The notes: generated from the sequence alone by a model not told the origin. DNA of 64,000 nt from Kribbella antiqua (GCF_004345665.1 NZ_SLWR01000003.1:1-64000), one strand, 5' to 3'. Shown: positions 35,250-44,727, counted from the first letter of the stretch. Made by a program: numbers and translations.

Positions 35250-36563
35250 TTAAGACCAGCCGCCTAGGTTCAGATTGGCGATGGTGACTGGCTGGCCGGT
35301 GGCGAGTGACTCGTTGGCGGCGATGCCGACCGCGATCGCTCGTACGCCGTCGTGGACGTCGGCGGCGCGGCCGAGCGGATCATTGCCCGGTCCCTGGAAG
35401 AGGTCGTTGTAGAGCAGCCGGTCGCCGCCGCCGTGCCCGCCGACACCCTGCGGAATCTCCACCTCGACGGCGGATGCCCAGTGCTTCTGCAGTACCAGCC
35501 GCTCGCCGTGCGTCCGTACGTCGCCGGCGACCACGCGCTCGGACGGGTAGCTCGGGTCGATCTGATCATCGATCACAGCGGCCCGCTCGACGACCTCCAG
35601 TTCGGCTCGGCCCTCGGTGCCGTTGACCGAGACGCGGTACCCCTCCCACGGCGCGTGGGCGTTGAGCGAGTAGCTCAGCCGGGCGCCGCTCGCGTACTCG
35701 GCGATTACCGCCAGGTTGTCCTCGATCGTGATGCCCGGACCGAACACGTCCTGGTCGCGGATGTAGCCGTCGTACTGCTCGCTCTCCAGGTACAGCTGCC
35801 GGTTGACGTCATCGTTGCGCAGGTCAAGCAACCACGGATCGTTGCTCGAGCCATCGATCGTGCCCCGCGCTGGTCGTTGCCCAAGGCCACGAGCTGCCGC
35901 GTTCTCGTCGCCGTAGAAGGACAGGCCGCCGGAGGCGAAGACCCGGCGAGGAGTCGAGGCGATCCACCAGTTCACCAGGTCGAAGTGGTGCGACGCCTTG
36001 TGGACCAGCAGACCACCGGAGAACCTCTTCTCCCGGTGCCAGCGGCGGAAATAGTCCGCGCCGTGCCGGGTGTCGAGCACCCACTGGAACTCCACGCTGG
36101 TCACCGCGCCGATCTCGCCGTCCAGGATCAGTTGCCGCAACGCGCTGTTGCGTGGCGAGTAGCGGTAGTTGAAGGTGACAACGACCGACTTGCCGAACTC
36201 GTTCATCGCGTCGACGATCTGACGGGTGCCGTCGGCATCGATCGTGAGCGGCTTCTCCACGATCACGTCCGCGCCGGCGCGCAGGATCCGGGAGACGACG
36301 CCGGCGTGGGTGTAGTCGGGGCTGGTCACGATCACCCGGTCGACGGATTGCTCCTTGATCATCCGTTCCAGGTCGTCGGCGCCGTACTGCGGAAGCTCGG
36401 AGCCGCCGAGCTCCTTGACGTTGCGCTGGTGGAACGCGAGCCGGCCCGGGTTCGGGTCGAGCAGCGCGACCAGTTCGGCCTCTTCGGGGTGCTCCTGGAA
36501 GATCGCGCGGACGTACTCCCGCGCCCGGCCTCCGGTGCCGGCGACTGCGTAGCGTCTGGGCAA
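35250..36563 (-). CDS. Gfo/Idh/MocA-family oxidoreductase
   Basis: A 437-residue NAD(P)-dependent sugar or inositol oxidoreductase. YAVAGTGGRAREYV is the nucleotide-binding turn, VIVEKPLTIDADG contains the EKP signature with the catalytic Lys, and the C-terminal domain is the large beta-sheet domain of the family. A TTG start at 36563 has AAGGG about six bases upstream. Divergent from a LacI regulator, which probably controls it in response to a sugar. Confidence 0.9.
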   Translation of the reverse strand: MPRRYAVAGTGGRAREYVRAIFQEHPEEAELVALLDPNPGRLAFHQRNVKELGGSELPQYGADDLERMIKEQSVDRVIVTSPDYTHAGVVSRILRAGADVIVEKPLTIDADGTRQIVDAMNEFGKSVVVTFNYRYSPRNSALRQLILDGEIGAVTSVEFQWVLDTRHGADYFRRWHREKRFSGGLLVHKASHHFDLVNWWIASTPRRVFASGGLSFYGDENAAARGLGQRPARGTIDGSSNDPWLLDLRNDDVNRQLYLESEQYDGYIRDQDVFGPGITIEDNLAVIAEYASGARLSYSLNAHAPWEGYRVSVNGTEGRAELEVVERAAVIDDQIDPSYPSERVVAGDVRTHGERLVLQKHWASAVEVEIPQGVGGHGGGDRLLYNDLFQGPGNDPLGRAADVHDGVRAIAVGIAANESLATGQPVTIANLNLGGWS

Positions 36564-36599
36564 GACGGACCCTTTCTACTCGTGTAGCTCAGCACGCTA

Positions 36600-36611
36600 G
36601 CAACCGTTTTC
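36600..36611. promoter_or_regulatory. LacI-type operator
   Basis: GCAACCGTTTTC lies between the divergent oxidoreductase and LacI genes; its CG-centred A/T arms fit GalR/LacI operators. Confidence 0.5.
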
Positions 36612-36641
36612 CACGTCGGTCAATGGCCGTACCATCGGCTC

Positions 36642-37604
36642 ATGCCGAAGGACCCAGTCACCCGCAACGACGTGGCCATGTACGCCGGCGTCAGTACGGC
36701 CGTCGTCAGCTACGTGGTGAACGAAGGGCCGCGGCGGGTCGCGCCGGAGACGCGGGACAAGGTGCTGGAGGCGATCCGCGTGCTCGGCTACCGGCCGAAC
36801 GCGACCGCCCGCGCGCTGCGGATGGGGACGACCCGGACGTTCGGCCTGATCACGCCGGACGGCGGCAACCCGTTGTTCGCAGAGCTCGCCAAGGCGATCG
36901 ACAAGGAAGCGTCGGCTCGCGGGTACGTCGTTCTGCAGACCGGCGCCGACGGCGATCCGGCGACCGAGCAGGCGAAGATCGCGGAACTACTGGCCCGCCA
37001 GGTGAGCGGACTGCTCCTGGTCGCGCCCACCGATGATCCCGATTTGACCGATGTCGACATCCCCGTGATCGCGATCAACCGGGTGCTGCGAGCGGCGAGC
37101 TCGGTCAGCCCGCAGTACCGCGCAGGCGCGGCCCGCGGTGTCGAGCACCTGATCAATCACGGCCATCGCCGCATCGGCCTCGTGATCGGGCACAGCCGCC
37201 GTACGCCGGACCGCGAACTCGGCTGGCGCGATGCCCTCGAGCAGGCCGGCCTCGAGGAGGGCCCGATCGCGCGCACCAGCTTCAGCAGGCAGGGCGGGTA
37301 CGACGCCGGCCGGGAGTTGCTCGATCAGGTTCCGACGGCCATCTTCGCCAGCTCGGATCTCCAGGCGGTCGGCGTCCTGCGGGCAATTCACGAGGCGGGG
37401 CTGAGGGTTCCCGAGGACATCGCCGTACTGGCGTTCGACGGTACGGCGGAAACCGAGTACAGCTGGCCGCCGCTGAGCGTCGTACGTCAGCCGTTGGAGC
37501 GCATGGCGCACGAGGCGGTGACGCGGTTGATCGACGGTCAGGACGCCGTGGAGGCGGTGACGTACCCGACCGAACTCATCCTGCGGCGGTCCTGCGGCTG
37601 TTAG
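36642..37604 (+). CDS. LacI-family transcriptional regulator
   Basis: A 320-residue repressor. The N-terminal helix-turn-helix TRNDVAMYAGVSTAVVSYVV with the hinge sequence KVLEAIRVLGYRPNATARAL is diagnostic; the rest is a periplasmic-binding-protein-like effector domain (FGLITPDGGNPLFAELAKAI). Its effector is probably a sugar or polyol. Divergent from the Gfo/Idh gene; its 3' end overlaps the convergent Lrp gene by four bases. Confidence 0.92.
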   Translation: MPKDPVTRNDVAMYAGVSTAVVSYVVNEGPRRVAPETRDKVLEAIRVLGYRPNATARALRMGTTRTFGLITPDGGNPLFAELAKAIDKEASARGYVVLQTGADGDPATEQAKIAELLARQVSGLLLVAPTDDPDLTDVDIPVIAINRVLRAASSVSPQYRAGAARGVEHLINHGHRRIGLVIGHSRRTPDRELGWRDALEQAGLEEGPIARTSFSRQGGYDAGRELLDQVPTAIFASSDLQAVGVLRAIHEAGLRVPEDIAVLAFDGTAETEYSWPPLSVVRQPLERMAHEAVTRLIDGQDAVEAVTYPTELILRRSCGC

Positions 37605-38089
37605 AGCGTCCCGACGTCCTCGAAGATCAGCGCCGTGCGAGTGGCCAGGACCTCCGGAATCGCCTGCAGCTTCTCCAGGACGACCCTGCGGAGGTGTTCG
37701 TTGTCCTCGGCCCGGACCAGCAGGATGGCGTCGAAATCGCCGCCAACGAGGGCCATGTGCTTGACCTCGGGGATCGCCTGGAGTTGTTCCTTCAGCGTCC
37801 GCCAGGAGCTCTGCCGGAGACTGAGAGTGACGTACGCCGACGTCGCCAGGCCGAGCTTCAACGGGTCGAACGTGGCGGTGAAGCCGGTGATCACGCCCGT
37901 GGCGGTGAGCCGTTCCATCCGTGCGTAGGCGTTCGCCCGGGAGATGTGCACCTGGTCGGCCAGCGCCCGGATCGAGAGCCGGCCGTCGCGGGAGAGCGCC
38001 TCGACGATCTGCCGGTCGATCTCGTCCAGTGCCGGTGCGACGACCATCTGTCCAGGTTCGGAGGGGCTGATCATCACGTCGTCGGACAT
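37601..38089 (-). CDS. Lrp/AsnC-family regulator, probable BkdR-type
   Basis: A 162-residue regulator: LDEIDRQIVEALSRDGRLSI and ALADQVHISRANAYARMERL form the DNA-binding domain, followed by the RAM ligand-binding domain (LVGGDFDAILLVRAEDNEHL). GAGGAG lies four bases before ATG 38089. It is divergent from the branched-chain 2-oxoacid dehydrogenase operon, a common arrangement for BkdR, which senses branched-chain amino acids. The 116-base gap should hold both promoters. Confidence 0.92.
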   Translation of the reverse strand: MSDDVMISPSEPGQMVVAPALDEIDRQIVEALSRDGRLSIRALADQVHISRANAYARMERLTATGVITGFTATFDPLKLGLATSAYVTLSLRQSSWRTLKEQLQAIPEVKHMALVGGDFDAILLVRAEDNEHLRRVVLEKLQAIPEVLATRTALIFEDVGTL

Positions 38090-38205
38090 TCTGCTCCTCA
38101 ATGGCAGGATTGGAGACCAAGCGTCTCGTGATTTTCCCAGGTCTGGATCCGATTGGCTAGAAGTACGACGATGAGGCCACCGTCCGTCTCCTGCATGGAG
38201 GGTCC

Positions 38206-39294
38206 ATGACTACCGTCGAGGAGCGTTTGCTCCCGTCCGCTGAACCCGTCCGGTTGATCGACCAGGACGGGGTTTTCCACGACCATCCGTCGTACTTGAA
38301 GCCGGCCTCTGACCTACTCGTCGATGGCTACGCACAGTTGGTCAAAGGCCGCCGGATCAACGACCAGGCGAGCGCGCTCGTCCGCCAGGGCCGGCTTGCC
38401 GTCTACCCGTCGTCGCACGGTCAGGAGGCCTGCCAGATCGCGGCCACCATGGTCCTCCGCGACGGCGACTGGCTGTTCCCGACGTACCGCGACATCGTCT
38501 CGATCGTCAGCCGCGGGGTCGACCCGATCGAGGCGCTGACGCTGCTGCGGGGCGACTGGCACTGCGGCTATGACCCGTACGAGCGCAACGTGGCACCGCA
38601 GACCACGCCGTTGGCGACGCAGCTGATCCACGCGGTCGGCGTCGCGCACGCGGCCCGGTTGAAGGGCGAGGACACCGTTGTGGTGGCGATGTGCGGCGAC
38701 GGTGCCACCAGCGAGGGCGACTTCCACGAGGCGCTGAACTTCGCCGCCGTCTTCAAGGCGCCAGTCGTGTTCTTCATCCAGAACAACGAGTACGCGATCT
38801 CCGTGCCGCTCGCCAAGCAGAGCGTCGCACCATCCCTTGCCCACAAGGGGATCGGGTACGGCGTACCTGGAGAACAAGCCGACGGCAACGATCTTGCCGG
38901 GCTGCTCGCCGTACTCGGGCAAGCGGTGGAGAAGGCGCGCGCGGGTGAGGGTCCGCAGCTTGTCGAAGCGCACACCTATCGGGTGCAGGCACACACCAAC
39001 GCGGACGACGCCGGCCGGTATCGCCACGAGGACGAGGTGACCCCTTGGCTGGATCGCGACCCGATCAAGCGGCTGGAGGCGTACCTCACGCAGGAGGGGT
39101 TGCTTGACGATGCCGTCAAGCAGCGGGCAGAGGAAGACGCGGCGCAGGTCGCGACCGCGTTGCGCGACGGTTTGATGCCGGAGCCGGTGGTCGATCCGGC
39201 GGACCTGTTCGAGCACCTCTACACCGAACCGACGCCGCAGTTGAAGGAGCAGGCCGCATTCCTGCGGGACGAGCTCGCGCGAGAGGAGGCCTGA
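38206..39294 (+). CDS. bkdA: Branched-chain 2-oxoacid dehydrogenase E1 alpha subunit
   Basis: A 362-residue thiamine diphosphate enzyme subunit. CGDGATSEGDFHEALNFAAV followed by FFIQNNEYAIS is the ThDP/magnesium motif (GDG...NN). With E1beta it decarboxylates 2-oxoacids derived from valine, leucine and isoleucine; a pyruvate dehydrogenase of the same architecture is the alternative. Choice of branched-chain rests on the adjacent Lrp-type regulator and operon without E3. Three bases separate it from E1beta. Confidence 0.88.
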   Translation: MTTVEERLLPSAEPVRLIDQDGVFHDHPSYLKPASDLLVDGYAQLVKGRRINDQASALVRQGRLAVYPSSHGQEACQIAATMVLRDGDWLFPTYRDIVSIVSRGVDPIEALTLLRGDWHCGYDPYERNVAPQTTPLATQLIHAVGVAHAARLKGEDTVVVAMCGDGATSEGDFHEALNFAAVFKAPVVFFIQNNEYAISVPLAKQSVAPSLAHKGIGYGVPGEQADGNDLAGLLAVLGQAVEKARAGEGPQLVEAHTYRVQAHTNADDAGRYRHEDEVTPWLDRDPIKRLEAYLTQEGLLDDAVKQRAEEDAAQVATALRDGLMPEPVVDPADLFEHLYTEPTPQLKEQAAFLRDELAREEA

Positions 39295-39297
39295 GCG

Positions 39298-40284
39298 ATG
39301 ACGCACGTAAAGATCACCATGGCGCAGGCGCTCAATCAGGCCCTGCGCGACGCGATGAAGGCCGACGACACGGTGCTCGTCTTCGGTGAGGACGTCGGTG
39401 CGCTCGGCGGGGTCTTCCGGATCACCGACGGGCTGACCGCGGAGTTCGGCGAGGATCGTTGCTTCGACACCCCACTTGCCGAGTCCGGCATCGTCGGGAT
39501 GGCGGTTGGGCTGGCGATGAACGGGATGCGGCCGGTGGTCGAGATGCAGTTCGATGCCTTCGGCTACCCGGCCTTCGAGCAGATCGTGTCGCACGTGGCG
39601 AAGATGCGGAACCGGACCCGCGGCAAGATCACCCTGCCGATGGTGATCCGGATGCCGTACGCCGGCGGGATCGGCGGCGTCGAGCATCACTGCGACTCCT
39701 CCGAGAGCTACTACGCGCACACCCCGGGTCTCACCGTCGTTGCCCCGGCCACCGTCGCGGACGCGTACACGTTGTTGCGCAAGGCAATCGAGTTCCCCGA
39801 TCCGGTCGTCTTCATGGAGCCGAAGAAGCTCTACTGGGCCAAGGAAGAAGTGGACCTGACCGAATCCCAGCCGGGGATCGGGACCGCCGTCGTACGACGG
39901 GATGGCGCGGACGCGACGCTGATCGCGTACGGGCCGACGGTGCCGGTGGCGCTGGAGGCCGCCGAGGTTGCGGCCGCCGAAGGTCGGCAGCTGACGGTGG
40001 TTGACCTGCGGTCGATCGTGCCGTTCGACGACGTGACGGTGTGTGCCGCCGTACGTCGTACTGGCCGGGCTGTGGTGGTCGCGGAGGCGAGCGGGTTCGC
40101 GAGTGTGTCGTCGGAGATCGTTGCCCGGGTCACCGAACGGTGCTTCCACTCGCTGGCCGCGCCGATCCGGCGGGTAACCGGGTTCGACATCCCGTATCCG
40201 CCGCCGAAGCTGGAGAAGCACCAGCTGCCGGGAGTGGACCGGATCCTCGACGCGGTGGACGACCTGCAGTGGGAGGACTCGTGA
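39298..40284 (+). CDS. bkdB: Branched-chain 2-oxoacid dehydrogenase E1 beta subunit
   Basis: A 328-residue transketolase-like subunit. VLVFGEDVGALGGVFRITDG, DTPLAESGIVGMAVGLAMNG and MPYAGGIGGVEHHCDSSESY are conserved E1beta segments; the C-terminal half is the transketolase C domain. Its stop overlaps the E2 start by four bases, so translation is coupled. Confidence 0.9.
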   Translation: MTHVKITMAQALNQALRDAMKADDTVLVFGEDVGALGGVFRITDGLTAEFGEDRCFDTPLAESGIVGMAVGLAMNGMRPVVEMQFDAFGYPAFEQIVSHVAKMRNRTRGKITLPMVIRMPYAGGIGGVEHHCDSSESYYAHTPGLTVVAPATVADAYTLLRKAIEFPDPVVFMEPKKLYWAKEEVDLTESQPGIGTAVVRRDGADATLIAYGPTVPVALEAAEVAAAEGRQLTVVDLRSIVPFDDVTVCAAVRRTGRAVVVAEASGFASVSSEIVARVTERCFHSLAAPIRRVTGFDIPYPPPKLEKHQLPGVDRILDAVDDLQWEDS

Positions 40285-41681
40285 ACACTTTCCTTCTCCC
40301 GGACCTTGGTGAGGGGCTGACCGAGGCGGAGATCGTCCGCTGGCTGGTCAAGGTCGGTGATGTCGTCACCGTCGACACCCCGGTCGCCGAGGTCGAAACC
40401 GCCAAGTCCCTTGTCGAGCTCCCCTCGCCGTACGGCGGGATCGTCGAAGAACTCCACGGCGAACCAGGCACCACCATCCCGGTCGGCAAGCCGCTGATCA
40501 CCATCGCGGAGTCGCAGGAGCCGGCCGCCGAGGCGTACCGGAAGGAAGAGCGCGCGGGCTCGGGCAACGTCCTCATCGGTTACGGAACAGGTGACGGCGC
40601 TGGGGTTGGGCGCCGTCGTAAGCGGCGGCCGCACCTTTCCGGAAGATCACTGCCAGCCAGTGCAAACAATCTTCCGGAAACCGCGCCTAAGGTGCCGTTG
40701 GTGATTTCGCCGCTGGTACGGCGGCTGGCGCGCGATGCCGAGGTGGATCTGCGGGAGCTGGCCGGGACCGGGCCGGACGGGTTGATCGTGCGGCGGGACG
40801 TGGAGCTGGCGATCGCGCAGCGGCTGGAGCGGACACAGACGCCCGCCACCGCGCAATCGGCGACGCCCGCCGCTGCGCAGCCGGAGACGCCCGCCGTGCA
40901 GCCAAAGCCGGAGACGCCCGCCGCCGCGCAGGCGGTGCCGGCGGAGGGTGAGCGCGTCGCGGGGGCGACGGATTCGCGGACCGGGCTGGCCGAGTTGCGG
41001 CGGATTCCGATGAGTGGGTTCCGGAAGGTCGTCGCGGCGACGTTGAGCCGGAGCCGGCAGGAAATTCCGGAGGCGACGACCTGGGTGGACGTCGACGCGA
41101 CCGCGCTGATCGACCTGCGTGAGTCGTTGCGATCGGCAACGGATCCCGGGCCGGGGCTGCTCGCGTTGATGGCGCGATTCGTGGTCGCCGGACTGCAGAA
41201 GTACCCAGAGCTGAACGGCTTCGTCGACACCGAGCGTGAGGAACTCGTCCAGTACGAGGGGATCAACCTCGGGCTCGCCGCACAGACCGACCGGGGCCTC
41301 GTCGTACCGGCGGTGGTGAACGCTCACCAGCTGACGACGCGCGGGCTGGACGCCGAGATCCGGCGGCTGACCCAATCCGCGCGGGCCGGCCGGCTGACGC
41401 CGTACGAGCTGTCCTGTGGCACGTTCACGCTGAACAACTACGGCAGTTTCGGCGTGGACGGCAGCGCGGCGATCATCAACCACCCGCAGGTCGCGATCCT
41501 CGGCGTCGGCCGGATCATCGACCGCCCGTGGGTGGTCAACGGCGAAGTCGCGATCCGCAAGCTGACGCAGCTGTCCTTCGTCTTCGACCACCGAGTCTGC
41601 GACGGCGGCACCGCGGCTGCGTTCCTCCGCTTCGTCGCCGACGCGTTCGAGAACCCGGCGTCGGTCTTCGCCGACCTCTGA
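40281..41681 (+). CDS. bkdC: Dihydrolipoamide acyltransferase (E2)
   Basis: A 466-residue E2. Residues ~1-78 form a lipoyl domain with the lipoylated Lys42 in VETAKSLVELP; residues ~133-170 a peripheral subunit-binding domain (VISPLVRRLARDAEVDLREL); a flexible linker with repeated ATPAAAQPETPA-like units; then the catalytic domain ending FDHRVCDGGTAAAFLRFVAD, with the active His and Asp. GTG 40281 overlaps the E1beta stop. E3 is not in the window and must be supplied elsewhere. Confidence 0.92.
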   Translation: MNTFLLPDLGEGLTEAEIVRWLVKVGDVVTVDTPVAEVETAKSLVELPSPYGGIVEELHGEPGTTIPVGKPLITIAESQEPAAEAYRKEERAGSGNVLIGYGTGDGAGVGRRRKRRPHLSGRSLPASANNLPETAPKVPLVISPLVRRLARDAEVDLRELAGTGPDGLIVRRDVELAIAQRLERTQTPATAQSATPAAAQPETPAVQPKPETPAAAQAVPAEGERVAGATDSRTGLAELRRIPMSGFRKVVAATLSRSRQEIPEATTWVDVDATALIDLRESLRSATDPGPGLLALMARFVVAGLQKYPELNGFVDTEREELVQYEGINLGLAAQTDRGLVVPAVVNAHQLTTRGLDAEIRRLTQSARAGRLTPYELSCGTFTLNNYGSFGVDGSAAIINHPQVAILGVGRIIDRPWVVNGEVAIRKLTQLSFVFDHRVCDGGTAAAFLRFVADAFENPASVFADL

Positions 41682-41739
41682 CCTTGAGAACGCACCGACC
41701 ATCCCGGCGCGGTCAGAATGGTCGAGGGGGTCTCAAGGT
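41681..41739. terminator. Bidirectional terminator
   Basis: Outer arms ACCTTGAGA (41681-41689) and TCTCAAGGT (41731-41739) and inner arms CGACCAT (41696-41702) and ATGGTCG (41718-41724) pair perfectly, between the convergent E2 and TetR genes. Confidence 0.7.
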
Positions 41740-41743
41740 GAGG

Positions 41744-42463
41744 TCAGGAGAGCTGGCGGGGGCGTAGGCCGATGAGGATGGTGCGGAGGCCGGTGGTGAA
41801 GCGGGCTTCGGGGCCGGCGAGGTTTTCGCGGCTGAGGTAGGCGGCCAGAGTCGTCGCCCCGACGCCGAGCTGGTCGCCGGCCTCGGTTGCCCACGTCGCT
41901 TCGGTGAGTCCACTACGCCGTACGGTCGCCGTCCACGCGGCGTCGGTCACCGCGGCGCCGATGACGTAGTGGAAGACCGCCGAAACGGCCGCGTCCAGAT
42001 GCACGCCTTTGAAGCCCGCTGAGCTCAAGATGGTAAGCACGCGCTCAGCCAGCGCCTGGTAGTTCGGCCCGAGCCCCGCGTGCGAGGCGAGCAACTGCGG
42101 CGCCCAGGGATGCGCCCACAACGCCTCGTACGCCGCCCGCGCCAGCACTGTCACCTGGTCGCGCCAATCGCCGGAGTCCGCCGGCACCAGCGCCTCCCCG
42201 AGTACGGCGTCGACGGCGAGCTCGAGCAGGTCGTTCTTGTTCGCGACCCGCCAGTACAACGCCGATGTCGCGGCCGTCCCGAGCTCGGCCGCCATCCGCC
42301 GCATGGAGAACGTCTCCAAGCCGTCCCGGTCGAGCACTTTGACCGCCGTACGGACGATGTCGTCCCGGCTCAACGGCGCCCGCGTACCGGCCGGTTCGGC
42401 CCGCAGCCACACCGATCCGAGCACGGTCTTCTGATCCGCTTCGCGTGCCACTCGCGGCATCAT
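41744..42463 (-). CDS. TetR-family transcriptional regulator
   Basis: A 239-residue regulator. The DNA-binding domain lies at residues ~32-80 (LSRDDIVRTAVKVLDRDGLE, FSMRRMAAELGTAATSALYW). The C-terminal domain resembles TetR_C. ATG at 42463 or 42460. The upstream region has repeated GATTCAG/GATTC words (42470-42500), possible operator. Target unknown. Confidence 0.88.
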   Translation of the reverse strand: MMPRVAREADQKTVLGSVWLRAEPAGTRAPLSRDDIVRTAVKVLDRDGLETFSMRRMAAELGTAATSALYWRVANKNDLLELAVDAVLGEALVPADSGDWRDQVTVLARAAYEALWAHPWAPQLLASHAGLGPNYQALAERVLTILSSAGFKGVHLDAAVSAVFHYVIGAAVTDAAWTATVRRSGLTEATWATEAGDQLGVGATTLAAYLSRENLAGPEARFTTGLRTILIGLRPRQLS

Positions 42464-42548
42464 AGCGAATACAGCGATTCAGATTCTAAAACAGTGATTC
42501 AGTTGCTATGAGCAACTACACGGCGTCGGGGAAGAAGGACGCTCGGTT

Positions 42549-42808
42549 GCGAAGTGTAAGGAATGTGTGAGGCGCGGGCTTGCTACTTGCGCACGGAGTG
42601 CCGCACCACCAAGATGCGGAGGGCGATTGTTCTACGCGGGGGCGGGCGGACTGGAGCAGACCGGTCTGGGGATGACGGCGCACACCGGCTGATGCCGGCA
42701 TCGACTGATGGCTTGAACCGATTGGTCCAAGCCGGGGGACAGACTTCCGGTTGGACCACCGACGACCGTGCCGGTCGTACCGACCGGCCTCAGACATGGG
42801 GAAGATTT
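42549..42808 (+). ncRNA. Candidate structured leader RNA, copy A
   Basis: About 260 bases upstream of the surface-protein gene are conserved, with gaps, in copy B at 44728-44990. Shared blocks include TGCTACTTGCG, ACCGGTC.GGGGATGACGG, GATGGCTTGAACCG, TGGTCCAAGCCGGGGGA and GGACCACCGACG. GGCTTG/CAAGCC with ACC/GGT (42710-42733) forms a hairpin, and GGACTGG pairs with CCGGTCT (42648-42667). The second stem differs between copies by wobble-compatible changes. I could not match it to a known riboswitch class. Confidence 0.5.
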
Positions 42809-43684
42809 GTGAACGACACATCGGTGGACCCGCGCATGAAGTCGAAGAGTTCACGCGCGGTCGCGCTGCTCGGTGGAGCCGGCGCGCTGGCTCTCGCCCT
42901 AGGCGGCGTCACCCTGGCAACTGCTCCGTCGGCGTCGGCCGAGACTGTGACCACGGTGCCGGGCAACCCGAAATGCTCGGACCTGATTGCGGGCTCGACG
43001 GAGATCAAGTTCGACCCGCCGACGCCGGGGTCCAAGGAAGCCGACGGGGTCACGGTGACGTGGACCAAGACCGGTGACCTCGTCAACTTCACCGCGACGG
43101 GTGGATCGGTGCTCGGCGCCATCATCAAGGGCGGCCCGAACGCCAACTTCTACGACTACCGTCCAGGCGGAACGATCGCTGGAGTCGGGCTGCACACGCC
43201 GGTCAACGACAACAACGGCAAGTACTACGGCATCAGCCACGTGAGCTTCTGCGTCGGCGAGGGCACCACGCCGACGCCGACTGAGACGCCGACGACTACG
43301 CCGACGCCGACTGAGACGCCGACGACTACGCCGACGCCGACTGAGACGCCGACGACTACGCCGACGCCGACTGAGACACCGACGACTACGCCGACGCCGA
43401 CTGAGACACCGACGACTACGCCGTCCGAGACGCCGACCACCACGCCGTCCGAGACGCCGACCACCACGCCGACTGTGAGCCCGACGAGCACCGCCACGAG
43501 CCCGACGGTCGGAGTTCCGACCGAGGTTCCCGCGGGTCTGGACGGCGGTCTGAAGAGCACCTCCGCGAGCACCGGCAACAGCAGCCAGAGCATCTGGGGT
43601 ATCGCGCTGCTGGGCCTCGGTGGTCTGCTCGTCTCCGCCGGTGTACTGAAGGCACGGCAGCGCCGCGGTCAGCACTCGGCCTGA
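42809..43684 (+). CDS. Cell-surface protein with Thr/Pro repeats and sorting-like C-terminus (copy A)
   Basis: A 291-residue exported protein. The signal peptide ends at SASA (~residue 44). A ~100-residue globular domain follows (CSDLIAGSTEIKFDPPTPGS, then VNDNNGKYYGISHVSFCVGE), with a likely disulfide between its two cysteines. Then comes a TPTPTETPTT repeat, about five 30-base units, and a C-terminus with a hydrophobic helix (IWGIALLGLGGLLVSAGVL) and basic tail KARQRRGQHSA. That layout matches sortase substrates, but no LPXTG is present; PTEVPAGLDGG occupies its place. GTG start with GGGGAAG upstream. A sortase-like gene starts two bases after its stop. Confidence 0.85.
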   Translation: MNDTSVDPRMKSKSSRAVALLGGAGALALALGGVTLATAPSASAETVTTVPGNPKCSDLIAGSTEIKFDPPTPGSKEADGVTVTWTKTGDLVNFTATGGSVLGAIIKGGPNANFYDYRPGGTIAGVGLHTPVNDNNGKYYGISHVSFCVGEGTTPTPTETPTTTPTPTETPTTTPTPTETPTTTPTPTETPTTTPTPTETPTTTPSETPTTTPSETPTTTPTVSPTSTATSPTVGVPTEVPAGLDGGLKSTSASTGNSSQSIWGIALLGLGGLLVSAGVLKARQRRGQHSA

Positions 43685-43685
43685 T

Positions 43686-44405
43686 ATGCCCGCACAGCGT
43701 CGCCGCCCGGGGCGTGCTCGTTCATCCTGGTGGACCTGCGCGGCCCTGGCGGCCGGCGCCGCACTTCTCCTGACCGGCGGATACCTGCAGCTCAGGACAA
43801 GCGATGCTGATGAGGGCCGGCAGCAGACAGCTGCCGGCCCCTCGTCTGTGTCCAACTCGACGCGTAAGACGTCCGCCAAACCGACGAAGCCGCCGTCGAA
43901 ACAGCCCACCACGTCGACGACCAAAAAGACCACGGTGCCGCCGGAGATCCGAAGCACGGCGCCGGTCCGGCCGGGCAACCCGGTCAAGGTCTCGGTGCCC
44001 ACTCTGGGCGTCTCCGCCCGGGTGCTCGGGATTCGCGTCCGCGACGGCGCCCTCATCCCGCCGTCCAATCCGCGCCTGGTCGGCTGGTGGTCAGACGGGG
44101 CTCAGCCCGGCGCGGCGGAGGGATCGGCCGTGATCACCGGCCACACCGTGCACGACGGCGGTGGCGCGTTCGACGACCTCGATCAACTCGCCGCCGGGGA
44201 CCCGGTCAAGGTGACCACCGGGCGTGGCGCTATCAACTACCGGGTCTCATCGGTGACCATCTATCGCAAGAAGGCGCTGGCGACGGCGGCGACGAAGGTG
44301 TTCAGCCAGAGCGTTCCCGGGCGGTTGGTTCTGATCACCTGCGACGACTGGGACGGTACGGCGTACTTGAGCAATGCCGTCGTCATCGCCACCCCCATCG
44401 ACTGA
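43686..44405 (+). CDS. Sortase-like protein, class E/F type (copy A)
   Basis: A 239-residue membrane-anchored protein: one N-terminal transmembrane segment (CAALAAGAALLLTGGYLQL), a Thr/Lys/Pro-rich linker, and a sortase domain. ITGHTVH holds the catalytic His153 and LVLITCDDWDG the Cys219. No Arg occurs between the Cys and the C-terminus (CDDWDGTAYLSNAVVIATPI), where sortases usually carry the third catalytic residue. It should anchor the adjacent surface protein to the cell wall. The gene at 45817 is a close paralogue. Confidence 0.85.
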   Translation: MPAQRRRPGRARSSWWTCAALAAGAALLLTGGYLQLRTSDADEGRQQTAAGPSSVSNSTRKTSAKPTKPPSKQPTTSTTKKTTVPPEIRSTAPVRPGNPVKVSVPTLGVSARVLGIRVRDGALIPPSNPRLVGWWSDGAQPGAAEGSAVITGHTVHDGGGAFDDLDQLAAGDPVKVTTGRGAINYRVSSVTIYRKKALATAATKVFSQSVPGRLVLITCDDWDGTAYLSNAVVIATPID

Positions 44406-44479
44406 CAGCGACCAAAGTCGCGCGACCAGATTCCTCGATACGACCTCGGCGCCTTCAGCCGAAGAGTCCTTCCAGCGGT

Positions 44480-44675
44480 CTCCCGGTTTCTACCTCACCC
44501 GCTGACCGGACGTGCGCCACTCACCAAAATCCCGCCGCCGATCGGCGCGAGCAGCCAGGTGACCGCGCCGGCCGGGCGCGGTGACAGCCCAGAAGGTCGA
44601 TCGCCAGCCCGAAGTGCTTGTCCGAGCGCCGTACCGCCGGGAAACACCCAGCACCTTCGCGATGGTCAGGCCAGC
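44480..44675 (-). pseudogene. Decayed remnant of the MFS exporter gene
   Basis: Three blocks match the MFS gene at 46486-47778: GCTGACCGGACGTG.GCCACTCACCAA (its 3' end, ~44502-44527), AGCCAGGTGACCGCGCCGGC (~44552-44571; cf. 47027-47046), and ~44578-44672 (cf. 47257-47345) with several one-base indels. Order is preserved, with large internal deletions. Confidence 0.7.
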
Positions 44676-44727
44676 ATCGTGTTAGTGGCGTAAGTCAACT
44701 ACTCTGCGTCCTGTCCGGAAACGGTTC

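Noticed and set aside
42549..42808. c-di-AMP (ydaO) or c-di-GMP riboswitch before the surface-protein gene
   Set aside because: Cell-wall gene context fits, but the conserved core sequences of those classes are absent or in the wrong order; kept only as an unclassified leader.
43268..43480. Regular 30-base repeats as a possible CRISPR array
   Set aside because: They are coding tandem repeats (TPTPTETPTT) without spacers.
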